Shown here: positions 21,975 through 29,506 of the stretch, piece after piece
How the letters are laid out: each line of letters begins with the position of its first letter
How positions within the stretch are numbered: the first letter of the stretch is position 1
Program-made: the position numbers and the translations under genes
Origin: a virus
DNA length: 30,010 nucleotides
Strand: one strand, 5' to 3'
Virus record (IMG/VR): IMGVR_UViG_3300035687_000017
Location: 1-30,010 of that record
The notes under the pieces: model-generated
Told to the model about the DNA's origin: nothing
Databases searched by the model: none
Seen by the model: only the letters and a program-made list of their open reading frames with translations

Positions 21975-22273
21975 GCAACTGGGCAACCGTGCTCCACGGC
22001 CCACTGATCCGCAGAGGTAGCGGCGCGACGACCTGGACGAAGCCTTACCCGGACGATCCGGCTGGCCGGGCCGTGTGGCACGCCGAGCAGGCTGCCGACC
22101 TGCTGAGACGGGCCTCCGAGTCGCGGTGGCCGGACCGACTCGAGCCGGTTCACACGCCCGACATGCGCCAGTTCCTGCGCGAAGCTGCGGATGGACAGAT
22201 GGCCCTCGCCGCCACCTGGGCGACTGTGGCGGAGCCAGTCACCAAGGAGCAGCGCAGTCCCGCCGAGCCCTGA
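21971..22273 (+). CDS. Plus-strand hypothetical protein inside the minus-strand late operon
   Basis: A 100-residue protein (SNWATVLHGPLIRRGSG, then WHAEQAADLLRRASESRW, HTPDMRQFLREAADGQMALAATWATVAEP) that looks soluble and mainly helical. It starts at GTG with GGAAGGTGG upstream and has its own possible promoter in the short gap between the connector genes. It runs opposite to every surrounding gene and overlaps the end of the adaptor gene tail-to-tail by 35 bp. This is the arrangement of a moron: cargo expressed independently of the lytic programme. Similar short proteins (PLIRRG, WHAEQAADLL) occur as hypotheticals in actinomycetes. No function is proposed. Confidence 0.6.
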   Translation: MSNWATVLHGPLIRRGSGATTWTKPYPDDPAGRAVWHAEQAADLLRRASESRWPDRLEPVHTPDMRQFLREAADGQMALAATWATVAEPVTKEQRSPAEP

Positions 22274-22892
22274 CCCCGAACGCGACCGTCCCGACACCGC
22301 CGTTGCCGGCAGCCGCCGGGGCCAACTGGGTGAGCTCGTCCTGACCGACGAACAGGAACCCCGCCGCCAGCCGGAAGTTGTAGTTGACGCTGAACGGTCC
22401 GGCCGATTCGTTGCTCAACGCCGCCGGGTTCCGCAGCACCCGCAACACCATCGCCACCGCCACGTCGCGGGCGTCCCACCACGACACCGTGCCCAGGGCC
22501 AGGTTGCCCTCCAACGCCGGGACCGCGCTGCGCATCCTGCGGGACGCGGTCGCCAGCAGCCGCTCCGTCAACGTCACCTGCGGCACGTCCAACGCCCCGA
22601 ACACGTCCACCACATCGTCCACCGACGCATACGGCAACGGGGCATCAGCGGCATCCACCAGCAGCGGGTGCCGCTCCCGCGCCGTCACCGTGCCCGACGC
22701 GACGAACAACACCACCCACCGGCCCGCCACGTCCGGAACGAACGTGTGCGGATACAGGCCGCTCGCTGCCGGGGCCTCCGCGACACCCACCTCCGGCACC
22801 GACGTCCCGTCCTCACGGAACGCCTCCGCCGTCACCACCGCACCCGTCGTCGTCTCCATCGTCAAGGTGACCGCGTCGCCGACCTCACTCAT
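22239..22892 (-). CDS. Head-tail adaptor (Gp19/Gp15/Gp42-like) with extra N-terminal domain
   Basis: A 217-residue protein with two parts. Residues 90-200 (YASVDDVVDVFGALDVPQVTLTERLLATASRRMRSAVP, then WDARDVAVAMVLRVLRNPAALSNESAGPFSVNYNFRLAAGFLFV) match the helical adaptor fold of the Gp19/Gp15/Gp42 family: the D-V-x-x-x-x-G helices and S-E-S-x-G-P-F/Y-S motif. Residues 1-85 are strand-rich (VTLTMETTTGAVVTAEAFREDG, GLYPHTFVPDVAGRWVVLFVA), as in an immunoglobulin-like fold, which most adaptors lack. It overlaps the repeat-protein stop (ATGA). It joins portal to stopper; the extra domain could project from the neck. Confidence 0.75.
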   Translation of the reverse strand: MSEVGDAVTLTMETTTGAVVTAEAFREDGTSVPEVGVAEAPAASGLYPHTFVPDVAGRWVVLFVASGTVTARERHPLLVDAADAPLPYASVDDVVDVFGALDVPQVTLTERLLATASRRMRSAVPALEGNLALGTVSWWDARDVAVAMVLRVLRNPAALSNESAGPFSVNYNFRLAAGFLFVGQDELTQLAPAAAGNGGVGTVAFGVRARRDCAAPW

Positions 22893-25219
22893 CTGCGCCT
22901 CACCCTCCCCGGCCCCGTCGACACCGTGACGTGCACCCGCCGCGTCACATCCCGCACCGTTCCCGCCGGGCCCGTGCGCCGCACCACCGCCGAACCCGAC
23001 ACCGGCGGCACACCCAGGCGCATCACCAGCACGTCATCCGCGCCCGTACCGTCGACGACCGCCCGCACCAGCACCCGCACCGGCGACACCGAATCGGTGG
23101 CACCCGCGTCGTCGCCCACCGTGCGGTCATAGGCAGCGGCCGACACGAACACGTCGCCCGACCCGGCCGGATCGTCGACCGGCAGCCCGCGAACGAACGC
23201 GAACGCCACCACATCGCTGGCGCCCGCGCCGTCGGTGAACGACCGCTGCGACGTGAGCGCCGGTGAAGCCACGTCGGTCGCACCGGCCGGGTCACCGATC
23301 GTGAGCCCCGCGCTGCCGCTGTACGTGTCGCCCGAACCCGCGTCGTCGACGACACCGAGGGCCTGCGTTTTCCCGGCAGTGTCCGACGCCCCGGCCGTGT
23401 CGGTGACAGTCACGGTGCGGGTGACCACCGTCGCGGCCGTGTCTGTGGGCCCGGAGTTGTCGGTGACGGTGAGCGCCTTGACCAGCGACACGACGGTCGT
23501 GTCCACGACACCGGCCGTGTCGGTGAACGTCCGGGCGGCGGTGGACGCGGTCGTGGCCGTGTCGACGGTGCCGCTGTCGTCGGTGAAGCTGCGTGTGTGC
23601 GTCGCTGCGACGGTCGCCGTGTCGGTGACACCGGCGGTGTCGTCGACAGTGCGGGTGGTGGTGACGGCCACGGTCGACGTGTCCGCCGCACCCGCGACGT
23701 CGGTGAACGTGCGGGACGCGGTCGAGGCCGCCGTGGCTGTGTCCGTGGACCCCGCGCCGTCGTCCACCGTCACCGCGCGGACCGCGGCGAGGCTCGCTGT
23801 GTCGGTGGCGCCCCCCGGGTCGGTGGCCGAGAACCCGGCCACCAGCGACCACGTGGTCGCATCGGTGCTGCCCGCCGCGTCGTCGACCGTCCTGCCGAAC
23901 GTCGCCACCACCGCGGCGACATCTGTGGCGCCGGCTGTGTCCGTGAACGTGCGCGCGACCGTCGCGGCCAGCAGCGTCGTGTCCACAGACCCGGCCGGGT
24001 CGTCCACCGCAACCGGATGCGTCACCGAGGTCACGGCCGTGTCCGCGGCGCCTGCGCTGTCAGTGGCGGCGACAGTCACCGTCAGCGACAGAACAGCCGC
24101 GTCGCTCGCACCTGCCGGGTCGTCGACGGTCCGCGTGTAGGCGCCCGCGGTGGTCGCCGTGTCGACGGAGCCCGCCGGGTCGTCCACCGCCCGGGTGAAC
24201 GTCGCAGCCGTCGCGGCGGTGTCCGTGGCCCCGGCGCTGTCGGTCGGGGTGACAGTGAACGTCGCCCCCGGCACGGCGGGCTTCACGGCCAGCGTGGCGG
24301 TGATCACGTTCACGTTGGTGTTGGCGCCGACCCAAGTCCCGCCGCCGATCGACGTCGCCGACGGCAGATGCGTCAGATCGTCCGCGACCGCGGTCGACGT
24401 GCCACCAGAACCCGTCGCATTCGCGACCGCCGCCACCGTGAACCCCGCCGGGGGCGACCACGCCGTGTTCGACGTCGTCGACCGCTCCGAGATGACCGAC
24501 ACCGCCAAAGCGCCGGCAGTGGCCGTGGCCGTGGTGGGTGTGGTGTGGCTGGTCTGGTTGACGGTCTCCGCGACCTGCGTCGCGACCTCGAACGGGGCGG
24601 TCGCAGCGGTCCCCGCCCAGGCGACGAGGACGGCGGTGTGCCGGTTGATGACGTCGTTCACCATCGCCACGGTCGCCCCGGCGTCACCGGCCTGCGCGAC
24701 CCGGTACAGCAGGTACTGGCGAGATGTGGCGGTGGGGTGGTCGAACGGCGCGAGCAGCGCGGTCCAGCCGGTGGGGACAGTCGGGACGGCCGTGTTCAGC
24801 ATCGTCCACGCGATGAGCAGCGCGTCGTTGGGCTGCACTGTGGCGGGGATGGTGAGGTTGAACGAGGTGGCGTTCGCGCCGCCGGTGGCCGTACCCCGCA
24901 CCCACACCGTGGACACGTCCGACGCGTCGACCGCACCGGCACTGTCGGTGACCGTCAGCCCGTAGGTGACCGCCTGGGTGGCCGCGTCCGTGGCTGCGGC
25001 ACTGTCGGTGACGGTGAGCCCGTAGACGGCCGCCGTCGAGAAGTCGTCGGCGGCACCGGCGGTGTCGTCACCGAGAATCCCGAACGCCGACTCGACGACC
25101 GCCGCATCCGACACACCGGCGTCGTCGTCCACCGCAAGCTCCGGCAGGTCGACCACATACGCCGGATGCCCGAACCGGGGCTGGATGGGGGTGCGGCGAC
25201 CGAACAGCGGTGCGGTCAC
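22889..25219 (-). CDS. Large repeat protein of the virion gene cluster (776 aa, ~25 twenty-residue repeats)
   Basis: Residues 25-105 contain four repeats, residues about 108-315 a globular lectin-like or jelly-roll segment (GGANATSFNLTIPATVQPNDALLIAW, then PPAGFTVAAVANATG), and residues 320-745 about 21 more repeats. The unit is about 20 residues: R-T-[FV]-[TD]-D-x-A-G-x-x-D-T-A followed by a variable Ala/Thr/Val strand. The C-terminus (SGSAVVRRTGPAGTVRDVTRRVHVTV) is basic. The period is exactly 60 bp over most of the array. Two Asp in D-x-A-G-x-x-D could bind calcium, as in beta-roll proteins. No family is recognised. It lies between lectin-like virion proteins and the adaptor, so a long capsid- or neck-attached fibre, or secreted adhesin, is likely. 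GTG start at 25219. Confidence 0.75.
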   Translation of the reverse strand: MTAPLFGRRTPIQPRFGHPAYVVDLPELAVDDDAGVSDAAVVESAFGILGDDTAGAADDFSTAAVYGLTVTDSAAATDAATQAVTYGLTVTDSAGAVDASDVSTVWVRGTATGGANATSFNLTIPATVQPNDALLIAWTMLNTAVPTVPTGWTALLAPFDHPTATSRQYLLYRVAQAGDAGATVAMVNDVINRHTAVLVAWAGTAATAPFEVATQVAETVNQTSHTTPTTATATAGALAVSVISERSTTSNTAWSPPAGFTVAAVANATGSGGTSTAVADDLTHLPSATSIGGGTWVGANTNVNVITATLAVKPAVPGATFTVTPTDSAGATDTAATAATFTRAVDDPAGSVDTATTAGAYTRTVDDPAGASDAAVLSLTVTVAATDSAGAADTAVTSVTHPVAVDDPAGSVDTTLLAATVARTFTDTAGATDVAAVVATFGRTVDDAAGSTDATTWSLVAGFSATDPGGATDTASLAAVRAVTVDDGAGSTDTATAASTASRTFTDVAGAADTSTVAVTTTRTVDDTAGVTDTATVAATHTRSFTDDSGTVDTATTASTAARTFTDTAGVVDTTVVSLVKALTVTDNSGPTDTAATVVTRTVTVTDTAGASDTAGKTQALGVVDDAGSGDTYSGSAGLTIGDPAGATDVASPALTSQRSFTDGAGASDVVAFAFVRGLPVDDPAGSGDVFVSAAAYDRTVGDDAGATDSVSPVRVLVRAVVDGTGADDVLVMRLGVPPVSGSAVVRRTGPAGTVRDVTRRVHVTVSTGPGRVRRR
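22990..24290. repeat. 60-bp tandem repeat array encoding 20-residue units
   Basis: From about 23400 to 24260 the array keeps an exact 60-bp phase through about 15 consecutive units without a single-base slip: every unit ends, read on the plus strand, with a ...CC-GCC-x-GT-like motif (encoding D-x-A-G on the minus strand) at the same position modulo 60. Units are degenerate, not identical, so they are old or under diversifying selection. The array continues less regularly to both sides. It keeps several other frames open, creating spurious plus-strand ORFs. Confidence 0.8.
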
Positions 25220-25222
25220 CGG

Positions 25223-25981
25223 TCACCCCAGAGAGTCGTGGACGGCCACCGGAGTCGACAGGTTCCCCGACGGGGACCCCTTGCCGAGCCGGAACGGCAA
25301 CGGCCCCAGCGGGCCCTCACTGGACACCCCCACGCCCGACAGGAACATCTGCGGCCAGTTCGCCGAGGACGACGTGTAGCCGTACAGGTAGTTCGTGGCC
25401 GACGCGGCCCCGAAGTTCTGCCCCGACATGGTGATCGTGTCCGACACGTTGTCGGAGTCGACGTCGTCGCCCTTGTACAGCCACACGTCCGCGTTGCCCG
25501 TCGTGGTGCTGGCCTGCACCCGGGCCTCGATGCGCATCCACGACCCGGCCACCACCGTGGCCGTCGTGTAGGCGAACACCGTCGCGTCGAAGTTGCACAC
25601 GAACACGCGTGCGGTCGCCGGGTCGATGCCCACCATCGAACACACCCCGGTCGCCGAACCCGTGGACTCCGCACGCCACACGTAGCATTTGCTGCCCGTC
25701 GGCAGGGTCGAGTAGTACAGGTAGAACCGCGCCCACACCTGGGTTTGGGTGCCCATCGACGTGGACCAGTTGAACTTCGGGCTGGCGCTCGTCGCCCCCG
25801 TGCTGATCTCCATCGAGAACTCGGCGGTCGGCCGCGCCGGGGTGGCCGAGTACCGCATCACCACACCGGAGATCCCGGCGTTCTGCACCAGGTCGAACGC
25901 GTCCCCGCCCTGCGCCGAGTTCGCTGCCGTCAACGTCGTCCCCGCCGGGCCGCCGTCGAAGTTGTTCTCCAGAACCGTCAC
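25223..25981 (-). CDS. LamG/concanavalin-like virion protein
   Basis: A 252-residue strand-rich protein with the pattern of a concanavalin-like (LamG-type) jelly roll: LENNFDGGPAGTTL near the start, AFDLVQNAG, VWARFYLYYST, GVCSMVGIDPATARVFVCNFDAT, GSWMRIEARVQAST, NADVWLYKGDDVDSD, then NYLYGYTSSS. Such domains bind glycans. It is next to the repeat protein, three bases apart, and could form a capsid-surface or neck adhesin. The GTG start at 25981 sits at the upstream stop. No catalytic residues are suggested. Confidence 0.7.
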   Translation of the reverse strand: MTVLENNFDGGPAGTTLTAANSAQGGDAFDLVQNAGISGVVMRYSATPARPTAEFSMEISTGATSASPKFNWSTSMGTQTQVWARFYLYYSTLPTGSKCYVWRAESTGSATGVCSMVGIDPATARVFVCNFDATVFAYTTATVVAGSWMRIEARVQASTTTGNADVWLYKGDDVDSDNVSDTITMSGQNFGAASATNYLYGYTSSSANWPQMFLSGVGVSSEGPLGPLPFRLGKGSPSGNLSTPVAVHDSLG

Positions 25982-25984
25982 CGG

Positions 25985-26434
25985 CTACTGCTCGAACACG
26001 AGGTTGATGTGCACGTTGCCCGCCGCGACGGCCGTCAGGCGCAACGCCCGGTTCGTCGACACCGGCTGGTACATCTCACGGGCGTACGGGTGGAACGCCG
26101 AGTACATGCCCGGCAGCGGGAACACCCACGACGGCAGGGTGCCGCGCGCGAACCCCGCCGGTTCCACCGTGTCCGCGATCTTCACCGTGCCCAAGAGGGC
26201 CACAGGGCCCTGGTCCATGCCGTACTTGAACGCCGTCACCGTCGTCCCCGTGCCGGTCGTCGTGAACGTCCCCCACTCGACCACGCACGACGACGCCGCC
26301 GTGTGCGAGAACGACAACTCCAACGCGATCACCGTCAACGGTGCCGTCGAGCCGGTGGGGATCTCGATGCACGTCTTCGCCGTCGCCGCCACCAACGCGA
26401 TCGACCCCGTCGAGACGCTGTACTGGGTGGCCAT
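25985..26434 (-). CDS. Beta-rich virion-associated protein (149 aa)
   Basis: A 149-residue protein with mostly strand-forming segments (QYSVSTGSIALVAATAKTCIEI, TVIALELSFSHTAASSCVVEWGTFTTTG, AGNVHINLVFEQ). The pattern, a small trimeric jelly-roll-like protein, recurs in actinophage structural clusters. The ATG at 26434 shares a base with the previous stop (TGATG). Possibly a head decoration or fibre-base protein; family not identified. Confidence 0.65.
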   Translation of the reverse strand: MATQYSVSTGSIALVAATAKTCIEIPTGSTAPLTVIALELSFSHTAASSCVVEWGTFTTTGTGTTVTAFKYGMDQGPVALLGTVKIADTVEPAGFARGTLPSWVFPLPGMYSAFHPYAREMYQPVSTNRALRLTAVAAGNVHINLVFEQ

Positions 26435-26757
26435 CAGCCACCACCGACCGGACCGGGCGGATACGCCCAACCCGGACGCTGCCACGGCGGGTCATCCGGG
26501 TGATCGGCGCCGCAGTGATGCACCCGCGGACCACCCCGACCCGCGTACGCGTCGAGTCCGGTCACCATCGCCACGCCGTCGATGTCCTCGACCGTCTCGT
26601 GCATCCACGTGCCGTGCTGCAACGGCTCGCCGCAGCCCGAGCACACGTAGCAGCCGACCTTCGTGCCGAGAAAGTCCACGGCGCCCGGACGCACAAGCGG
26701 CGTGTCCCCCGAGGACTTCGGCACCGGGAACGGCGTGAACTCCGCCACGTCACTCAC
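26434..26757 (-). CDS. Putative zinc-binding protein (107 aa)
   Basis: A 107-residue acidic protein with CYVCSGCGEPLQHG at about 35-48 and VHHCGADH near 79-86: four cysteines with nearby histidines that could form a zinc site. A proline- and glycine-rich C-terminus (PPWQRPGWAYPPGPVGGG) follows. The start is GTG at 26757, overlapping the previous gene by eight bases; a GTG four codons in is an alternative. It is unusual among beta-rich virion genes, and may be a small assembly or regulatory factor rather than a structural subunit. Confidence 0.6.
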   Translation of the reverse strand: MSDVAEFTPFPVPKSSGDTPLVRPGAVDFLGTKVGCYVCSGCGEPLQHGTWMHETVEDIDGVAMVTGLDAYAGRGGPRVHHCGADHPDDPPWQRPGWAYPPGPVGGG

Positions 26758-27289
26758 CCGGAGCCAACCCGGCGACAGCCGAGAACACGCTGTTCACCGT
26801 GAACGCGATGTTCGCGTCCGTCTCCACCTTCATCACAAACCCCGACGCCGTCCCCGTGCCGTTGCCGGCCATCGGGACCGAGAACGTGGTCGCCGTCAGA
26901 TTCGTCACCGACCACACCCCGTTCGCGCGGGTGTTCACCAGATGCTCGAACACCTCCACCACGTCCCCGTTCACATACCCGTGGGACGCCGAAGTGGTGA
27001 TCACGAGCGGGTTCGCGCTCGACGACGACGCGATCGCCACCGGCGCGAACCACGCCAGCGACGACGCCTGATCGGCCGCCACCGCCGCCACGAACGACGC
27101 CAGCATCGAATCCGGCCCGTTCAAGATGCGTGTCGCCAACTGCCTGCGCTTCACCCACGCATTCGACGACAGGGCACCCTGAACCTCCGAGGACACCGAG
27201 ATCGCGGCCCGCACCATCGCCGACCGGATCCGCGACGCATACAACGGATCCGCCACCATCTGCGCGCCCTGCGCGAGAGTGAGAGCCAT
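26750..27289 (-). CDS. Hypothetical virion-cluster protein (179 aa)
   Basis: A 179-residue protein with a helical N-terminal half (MALTLAQGAQMVADPLYASRIRSAMVRAAISVSSEVQ, RRQLATRILNGPDSMLASFVAAVAADQ) and a strand-rich C-terminal half (PLVITTSASHGYVNGDVVEVFEHLVNTRANGVWSVTNLTATTFSVP). The latter pattern resembles small fibre-attached domains. The ATG at 27289 is preceded by a nine-codon mini-gene with a strong ribosome binding site ending three bases upstream, suggesting coupling. A structural role is likely from context only. Confidence 0.65.
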   Translation of the reverse strand: MALTLAQGAQMVADPLYASRIRSAMVRAAISVSSEVQGALSSNAWVKRRQLATRILNGPDSMLASFVAAVAADQASSLAWFAPVAIASSSSANPLVITTSASHGYVNGDVVEVFEHLVNTRANGVWSVTNLTATTFSVPMAGNGTGTASGFVMKVETDANIAFTVNSVFSAVAGLAPGE

Positions 27290-27292
27290 CGG

Positions 27293-27319
27293 TCAGGACC
27301 CCCGTCGAGTAGTAGTCAT
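27293..27319 (-). CDS. Mini-gene (8 aa) upstream of the 26750-27289 gene
   Basis: ATG at 27319 follows GGAGG by five bases and encodes MTTTRRGS before a TGA at 27295-27293. The start of the next gene follows after CCG (TGACCGATG). The downstream gene has no better ribosome binding site than the GGGGG inside this mini-gene, so termination and restart is a likely way of starting it. It could also be a remnant of the true upstream part. Confidence 0.45.
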   Translation of the reverse strand: MTTTRRGS

Positions 27320-27340
27320 GGGGGCCTCCGATGTAGTTGG

Positions 27341-27388
27341 TCAGCTGTCGCGGGCTCGCTTCACGTCACGCTCACGAGCGCGAAGCAT
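27341..27388 (-). CDS. Possible 15-aa basic mini-ORF in the 27290-27418 gap
   Basis: ATG at 27388 encodes MLRARERDVKRARDS and stops at 27341. No clear ribosome binding site precedes it, so expression is doubtful. The rest of the gap contains no hairpin with a T-run that I can see. It separates the 27419-28000 gene from the distal virion genes. Confidence 0.25.
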   Translation of the reverse strand: MLRARERDVKRARDS

Positions 27389-27418
27389 TTCGAGGGAATC
27401 GGGCAACAAGGAAACAGG

Positions 27419-28000
27419 CTAGGAACCCAGCTGCTTGTGGTTCCAAGTCGCAACCAGGACATCCGCGGCCGTCTTGTTGATCGCCGTGAACACCGTCCGG
27501 CTGATCGTGTTCGCCGCCGTCGACGTCGCGTTCGTCGACGAATCGTTGACGATCACCGCCTCCGTGATCGCCGCATTCGTCGCCGTACCCGCAGGCCACG
27601 TCGTCTTGTACTGCGCATTCACACCCAGCCCCGCGCCCAGGTTCACCGCGGCCGGGAACGACGCGTCGAACGCCACATTGGACGCCGTCAGGTACGTCAC
27701 CAGCGCCGCGCCCGCGCCGTTCTTCGCCACCGCCGTGGTGCCGGTGCCCAGCTTCATGCCCGTCACCTTCGTGGCATCCGCCGGAGCCGCCGGAGCGACC
27801 GCCGACAAGATGCGCGTCACGTGGTACAGGTCCCCCGCGTCGGTGATCAGATTCGAGAACGGGCGGCACTCCACGAGGTCGCCCCACTCGGTGAACAGCT
27901 CCATGTACCCGTAGCCGACGACCCCAGTGAGGTCGTCGAACTCGCTGGCCCGCTGCAACGCCATGAAAAGCGCGTCCTCGGCCCGGTTGACGTCGAACAT
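27419..28000 (-). CDS. Hypothetical structural protein (193 aa)
   Basis: A 193-residue protein with a short helical start (VNRAEDALFMALQRASEFDDL), then a long strand-rich part (ECRPFSNLITDAGDLYHVTRILSAV, KVTGMKLGTGTTAVAKNGAGAALVTYL, AITEAVIVNDSSTNATSTAANTISRTVFTAINKTAADVLVATWNHKQL). The C-terminal part resembles the beta domains common in phage fibre-base and coat-associated proteins. The ATG at 28000 has GAGAGGA. It is the second gene after the capsid protein, where a decoration or neck protein would be expected. Confidence 0.65.
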   Translation of the reverse strand: MFDVNRAEDALFMALQRASEFDDLTGVVGYGYMELFTEWGDLVECRPFSNLITDAGDLYHVTRILSAVAPAAPADATKVTGMKLGTGTTAVAKNGAGAALVTYLTASNVAFDASFPAAVNLGAGLGVNAQYKTTWPAGTATNAAITEAVIVNDSSTNATSTAANTISRTVFTAINKTAADVLVATWNHKQLGS

Positions 28001-28099
28001 GCGTGTGGTCCTCTCGGGACGAGTCCGCTGTGGAATTGGTTCGGGTACGGCGGCGGGGCGCGGACCTCGTGGGTCACGCGCCCCGCCTCGTGCAGTCGG

Positions 28100-28429
28100 T
28101 CAGTCGCCGTACTCGGCGACGAGCTGTTCCTTGTTCATCGCCTCGGCGGCCGCGCGATCCGCGCCGCGAGACACCGCGTGGTCCACCCACTCGGCCTTCG
28201 CGGCGTTCCGCGCGGGCGGCTTGTCGCCGCCTGCCTCGTCGTCGCCCGCCTCGTCGCCGGGAGGAGGAGGCGGCGTCGAATGTGCTGCCGTTGCCGCGGA
28301 CGGCTGACGGACCCAGACGATGTCCGGATTCGACCAGCCCTTCGCGATCGACGCCGGGACATCCATCCCCGGGTCGTACCGCTTCCCGTCAGAACCCCAC
28401 ACCGAGTGCTCGCCACCCAGCTTCGGCAT
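28100..28429 (-). CDS. Small protein following the major capsid gene (109 aa)
   Basis: A 109-residue protein with an N-terminal part (PKLGGEHSVWGSDGKRYDPGMDVPASIAKGWSNPDIVWV), a Pro/Asp/Gly-rich acidic linker, and a C-terminal helical pair (KAEWVDHAVSRGADRAAAEAMNKEQLVAEYG) resembling a SAP- or Rho-N-like element. GGAGGG precedes the ATG at 28429. Such small proteins after capsid genes of actinophages are thought to contribute to head completion. Function unknown. Confidence 0.65.
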   Translation of the reverse strand: MPKLGGEHSVWGSDGKRYDPGMDVPASIAKGWSNPDIVWVRQPSAATAAHSTPPPPPGDEAGDDEAGGDKPPARNAAKAEWVDHAVSRGADRAAAEAMNKEQLVAEYGD

Positions 28430-28443
28430 CTCTCAGCCCTCCA

Positions 28444-29484
28444 TCACGAAACGTCCGCGACCATGAGGGCGCGGGGATTGGCGATCACCGGCATACCGAC
28501 GGCGTCGACGAACGTGAACTCCCGGTACGGCGGGCCCGTCTTCTCGACCACGCCCACGATCCCCGGCGCGTCCTCGAACGACAGGTCCGCCACATTCGCG
28601 CTCACGAGCTCCAGCGCGGTCGCGCTGACACCCCACGCCGTGTAGCCCAGGTCACCCGGGTTCGCCGGAACCAGCAGCACCTTGTCGGCGCCCAGCACCC
28701 GCGTCGTCACACCGTCGAGGTCCACGTTCGCGTCGTACGTGCGCACCGCCGGAATGTTCTCCGACGCCAGCAGGTCGTCGACCTCCGCGCGCGTCACCCG
28801 GGTACGGCCCGCGGCCGCGCCGGTGACCGCGTTGATGATCTCCGTGTTCCGCTGCAGCAGCCGCGACGTTGCGTTCGACATCCAGATCGCCCCGGGAGGG
28901 GCACCGTTGTCCGCGATGTACGTGTCGATCCAGCCGATGAGGTCCGTCAGCGGCGTCGAAGTCGCCACCGTCGACCACAACGTGCCCGGCGCCACAACGT
29001 GTCCCGCCGGTGCGCCGTAGTCGGCCTCCAGCGCGGGCTCCCCGTTCGCGGACAGCATCGTGAACTTGAAGTCCGTCAGCACATCCCCGCGCGCCAGCTC
29101 CATGCGGTTGAGGACCTCGCGGGTCAGCTGCTCCGCGTCGTTGTAGATGGCGCGGATCAGCGCCTCCCGGTTCGTCCCCCCGGTGCGGGCGAACTCCAGC
29201 TGCAGCCGCTCGAACTCGCCACGCCCCAGAGACGTGGACAGCGGCGGCAGCTTCGTCTTCTTCTCCGTGAACGTGTCCCGCTCCGACACGTGAAGACGCC
29301 CGTCGTAGGCGCGGAACCGTGCCGTGCGGTTGGTGCGGGTGAGTTCCGCGAAGTCGATCTCGTTGTCGTTGAAGTACCGGTCCGGCAGCAGCTGGTTCAG
29401 CTGGAACTGGTCGGACTGCGGCACCCGGCGGACGAACGTGGTGACGTCGTCGGGGCTGACCGGCCCGTCGAAGACGATGGCCAT
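28444..29484 (-). CDS. Major capsid protein, lambda gpE (Phage_cap_E) type
   Basis: A 346-residue protein with family-typical order and motifs: an N-terminal PVSPDDVTTFVRRVP and LNQLLPDRYFNDNEIDFAELTRTNRTARFRAYDG, a helix EALIRAIYNDAEQLTREVLNRMELARGDVLTDFKF, then an IWMSNATSRLLQRNTEIINAV segment and PVIANPRALMVADV at the end. This matches Phage_cap_E proteins, which form the icosahedral shell with the HK97 fold. GAGGAGA precedes the ATG at 29484. The upstream neighbour is the matching decoration protein. Confidence 0.88.
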   Translation of the reverse strand: MAIVFDGPVSPDDVTTFVRRVPQSDQFQLNQLLPDRYFNDNEIDFAELTRTNRTARFRAYDGRLHVSERDTFTEKKTKLPPLSTSLGRGEFERLQLEFARTGGTNREALIRAIYNDAEQLTREVLNRMELARGDVLTDFKFTMLSANGEPALEADYGAPAGHVVAPGTLWSTVATSTPLTDLIGWIDTYIADNGAPPGAIWMSNATSRLLQRNTEIINAVTGAAAGRTRVTRAEVDDLLASENIPAVRTYDANVDLDGVTTRVLGADKVLLVPANPGDLGYTAWGVSATALELVSANVADLSFEDAPGIVGVVEKTGPPYREFTFVDAVGMPVIANPRALMVADVS

Positions 29485-29506
29485 GAGTGTGTCTCCTCGT
29501 CTCTCG

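Noticed and set aside
23235-26503. Plus-strand frames across the repeat array, including a Val/Ser/Thr-rich repetitive one
   Set aside because: The 60-bp period is a multiple of three, so it keeps every frame repetitive and open. Only the minus-strand frame has clear flanking domains, coupled start and stop, and operon context.
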